Source of the DNA: WJMB01 sp964581465
GTDB taxonomy: Bacteria; RBG-13-66-14
NCBI GenBank assembly: GCA_964581465.1
Contig: CAZOOP010000034.1
Span: forward strand, 1-43,979
DNA length: 43,979 nt
Direction of reading: 5' to 3'
The notes beneath the pieces are model-generated. The model had not been told where the DNA came from. It worked only from the letters and a program-made list of their open reading frames with translations, and did not search any database. Each line of letters begins with the position of its first letter. Within the stretch, counting starts at the first letter, position 1. Below, piece after piece: positions 42,857-43,979 of the stretch. The translations under genes and the position numbers were made by a program.

Positions 42857-43510
42857 CTATCCCTCGTCGGGGATCCACTGTTCGAGCAGGTCCAGCAGGA
42901 GCTGGAGCTGGGCGCCGTCGAAGACGTTGTTGAGCGTCTCGGTGTCTGAGTCCACGGCGGCCAGGTAGTCGTAGGATTCCTCATCGGCGTCGTAGTAGAG
43001 CACGTAGGCCAGATTCTCCGAGCCGCCGAACCAGTCGGCCAGATAGTTGGGCACCACCAGCAGCAAGCGCTCGTCGATGTCGTAGCCGTCGGGCAGGCCG
43101 GCGTCGGCGGCGTCGATCCAGCCGTCGGCGTCGGCGTAGTCGGGCAGCTCGTCGTCGAGCTCGCTGCGGTCCAGGCTGTCGCTGGTCAGGCCGTTGGTGT
43201 AAACGGTCACGTCGAGGCGGTTGTCGTCGGTGGGTATCGCGGGATCGACGTAGACGAAGCGCCAGAAGGCGGCGGCTCTATCGAGGAGTTCGCCGTTTTC
43301 GTCGAGCAGGTAGGCGTAGATGGTGTGCAGCGCGCCGTCGGGAAGCTCGGCGTCGCGGACGGGATCGGCCTTGTCCAGGCCCCAGGTCAGGTCGTGACCG
43401 GTGCCGGCGTCGCCGTCACCGTCGGAACCGGTGCCGCCGTCACAGCCGAGGACGCTCAGCAGGGATGGGATCAGCAGGGCGATGAACAGAACGGGTTTCA
43501 AGCGAGCCAT
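42857..43510 (-). CDS. Uncharacterised lipoprotein
   Basis: Protein of 217 residues. A lipoprotein signal (MARLKPVLFIALLIPSLLSV, then LGC) places the lipidated Cys at residue 23, followed by a Gly/Asp/Ser-rich linker (DGGTGSDGDGDAGTG). The mature part is very acidic (many Asp, some in DADG runs) with no recognised domain. It is probably exported to the outer membrane or cell surface. It lies upstream of the ferredoxin and radical SAM genes on the same strand, but a separate promoter lies between them. Confidence 0.75.
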   Translation of the reverse strand: MARLKPVLFIALLIPSLLSVLGCDGGTGSDGDGDAGTGHDLTWGLDKADPVRDAELPDGALHTIYAYLLDENGELLDRAAAFWRFVYVDPAIPTDDNRLDVTVYTNGLTSDSLDRSELDDELPDYADADGWIDAADAGLPDGYDIDERLLLVVPNYLADWFGGSENLAYVLYYDADEESYDYLAAVDSDTETLNNVFDGAQLQLLLDLLEQWIPDEG

Positions 43511-43640
43511 CGGTCCTCCTTGCTTGGGTTTTCCGTTTGGTCCGTTGTCAGCTTCAGCTCAGTGGCGGTCTCGAGCTTGTTTTCGAGCGAACGTGGTCTA
43601 TGCGCCGTTCAGTTTACCCGGTCGAATCCGCTTTATCCAG

Positions 43641-43979
43641 GGGATCACACACGATCATGGACCAATCAGGATGCTTTTTAGGTTGTCTATCATGCCGGGA
43701 TCGTTTCTTTGGTTGAATCGGAACGACCTTTCTCTGATACTTCTCTGATAAAGAGCCTGAAGTTGCGTTTAAAGCCGCCGTGGCAGGCTTTTAGCATATC
43801 CTCGGGAGCTCTCTGAGCCGTTGATAGGCACCTTGCCATCGGCCAGGGCCTTCTCATGGTTGATCCTCTTGTGGTGGAAGCCGTTGAGTGAGAGCTTGTT
43901 ATAGGCCTTCCAGCCGTCGGAGTAGACGATCGATTCCACCTCGAGCTTCTCCAGCTCGGCCTGGCGATCGGCGGCGATG
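43641..43979 (-). mobile_element. IS1595-family remnant cut by the window end
   Basis: A degraded terminal sequence, GGGATCACACACGATCATGG followed by ACC, marks one end at 43641. Read on the minus strand from 43979, a frame gives IAADRQAELEKLEVESIVYS, then DGWKAYNKLSLNGFHHKRIN, then NGSESSRGYAKS. Beyond that a +1 slip is needed to continue as CHGGFKRNFRLFIRE, and an 11-16 bp partial duplication (TATCAGAGAA twice) breaks the frame again. This is the same transposase region as at 1438-1990. The rest lies beyond the window. Confidence 0.85.

Overview
The window is a chromosomal segment of a GC-rich diderm (Gram-negative-type) bacterium. WaaA (Kdo transfer to lipid A), an Mla-type lipid transporter, two TonB-like proteins and several lipoproteins show an outer membrane. 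The housekeeping genes (dnaA, dnaB, topA, uvrB, trpS, mutS2, alr) are full length and GC-rich. The spacers are long, more AT-rich and full of decayed small mobile elements. I cannot name the phylum from the sequence; the mix suggests a poorly sampled lineage.

Layout. 1-8.6 kb: a minus-strand series dnaB-alr-mlaE-mlaF-mlaD, in which a MITE sits between mlaE and mlaF and an IS1595-type remnant sits between mlaF and mlaD; a plus-strand YbdK-type ligase diverges from dnaB. 8.6-17.2 kb: an orphan MacB/FtsX-type permease, topA and a MraZ/AbrB-like protein, separated by several MITEs. 17.3-20.1 kb: dnaA (minus) with a 1.36 kb spacer carrying DnaA-box-like sites, a possible origin. 20.1-28.6 kb: waaA and a BMP-type lipoprotein (overlapping), mtnA (minus), two TonB-like paralogues, trpS with a predicted [4Fe-4S] motif, and a small zinc-ribbon protein. 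29-34.3 kb, minus strand: an M24 peptidase, an alpha/beta-hydrolase lipoprotein and uvrB. 34.4-40.7 kb, plus strand: a transposase-derived zinc-ribbon protein lacking a recognisable DDE triad, a small unknown protein, a FecCD-type permease, a roadblock-like protein and mutS2. 41.3-44 kb, minus strand: radical SAM protein, ferredoxin, a lipoprotein and a second IS1595-type remnant cut by the window edge.

The main unusual content is repetitive DNA. Family 1 is a set of 320-340 bp elements with imperfect terminal inverted repeats and, in two copies, near-perfect 8-bp target duplications. They look like deletion derivatives of the IS1595-type element whose remnants lie at both ends of the window. 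Family 2 is a second, unrelated element of about 340 bp. It has inserted into family 1 copies twice, once with a perfect 8-bp duplication (TATCAGTA). Family 3 is a 185-200 bp two-tier palindrome found four times in gene-end spacers, with compensating base changes in its conserved inner arms.

No CRISPR array, rRNA or tRNA gene was recognised.
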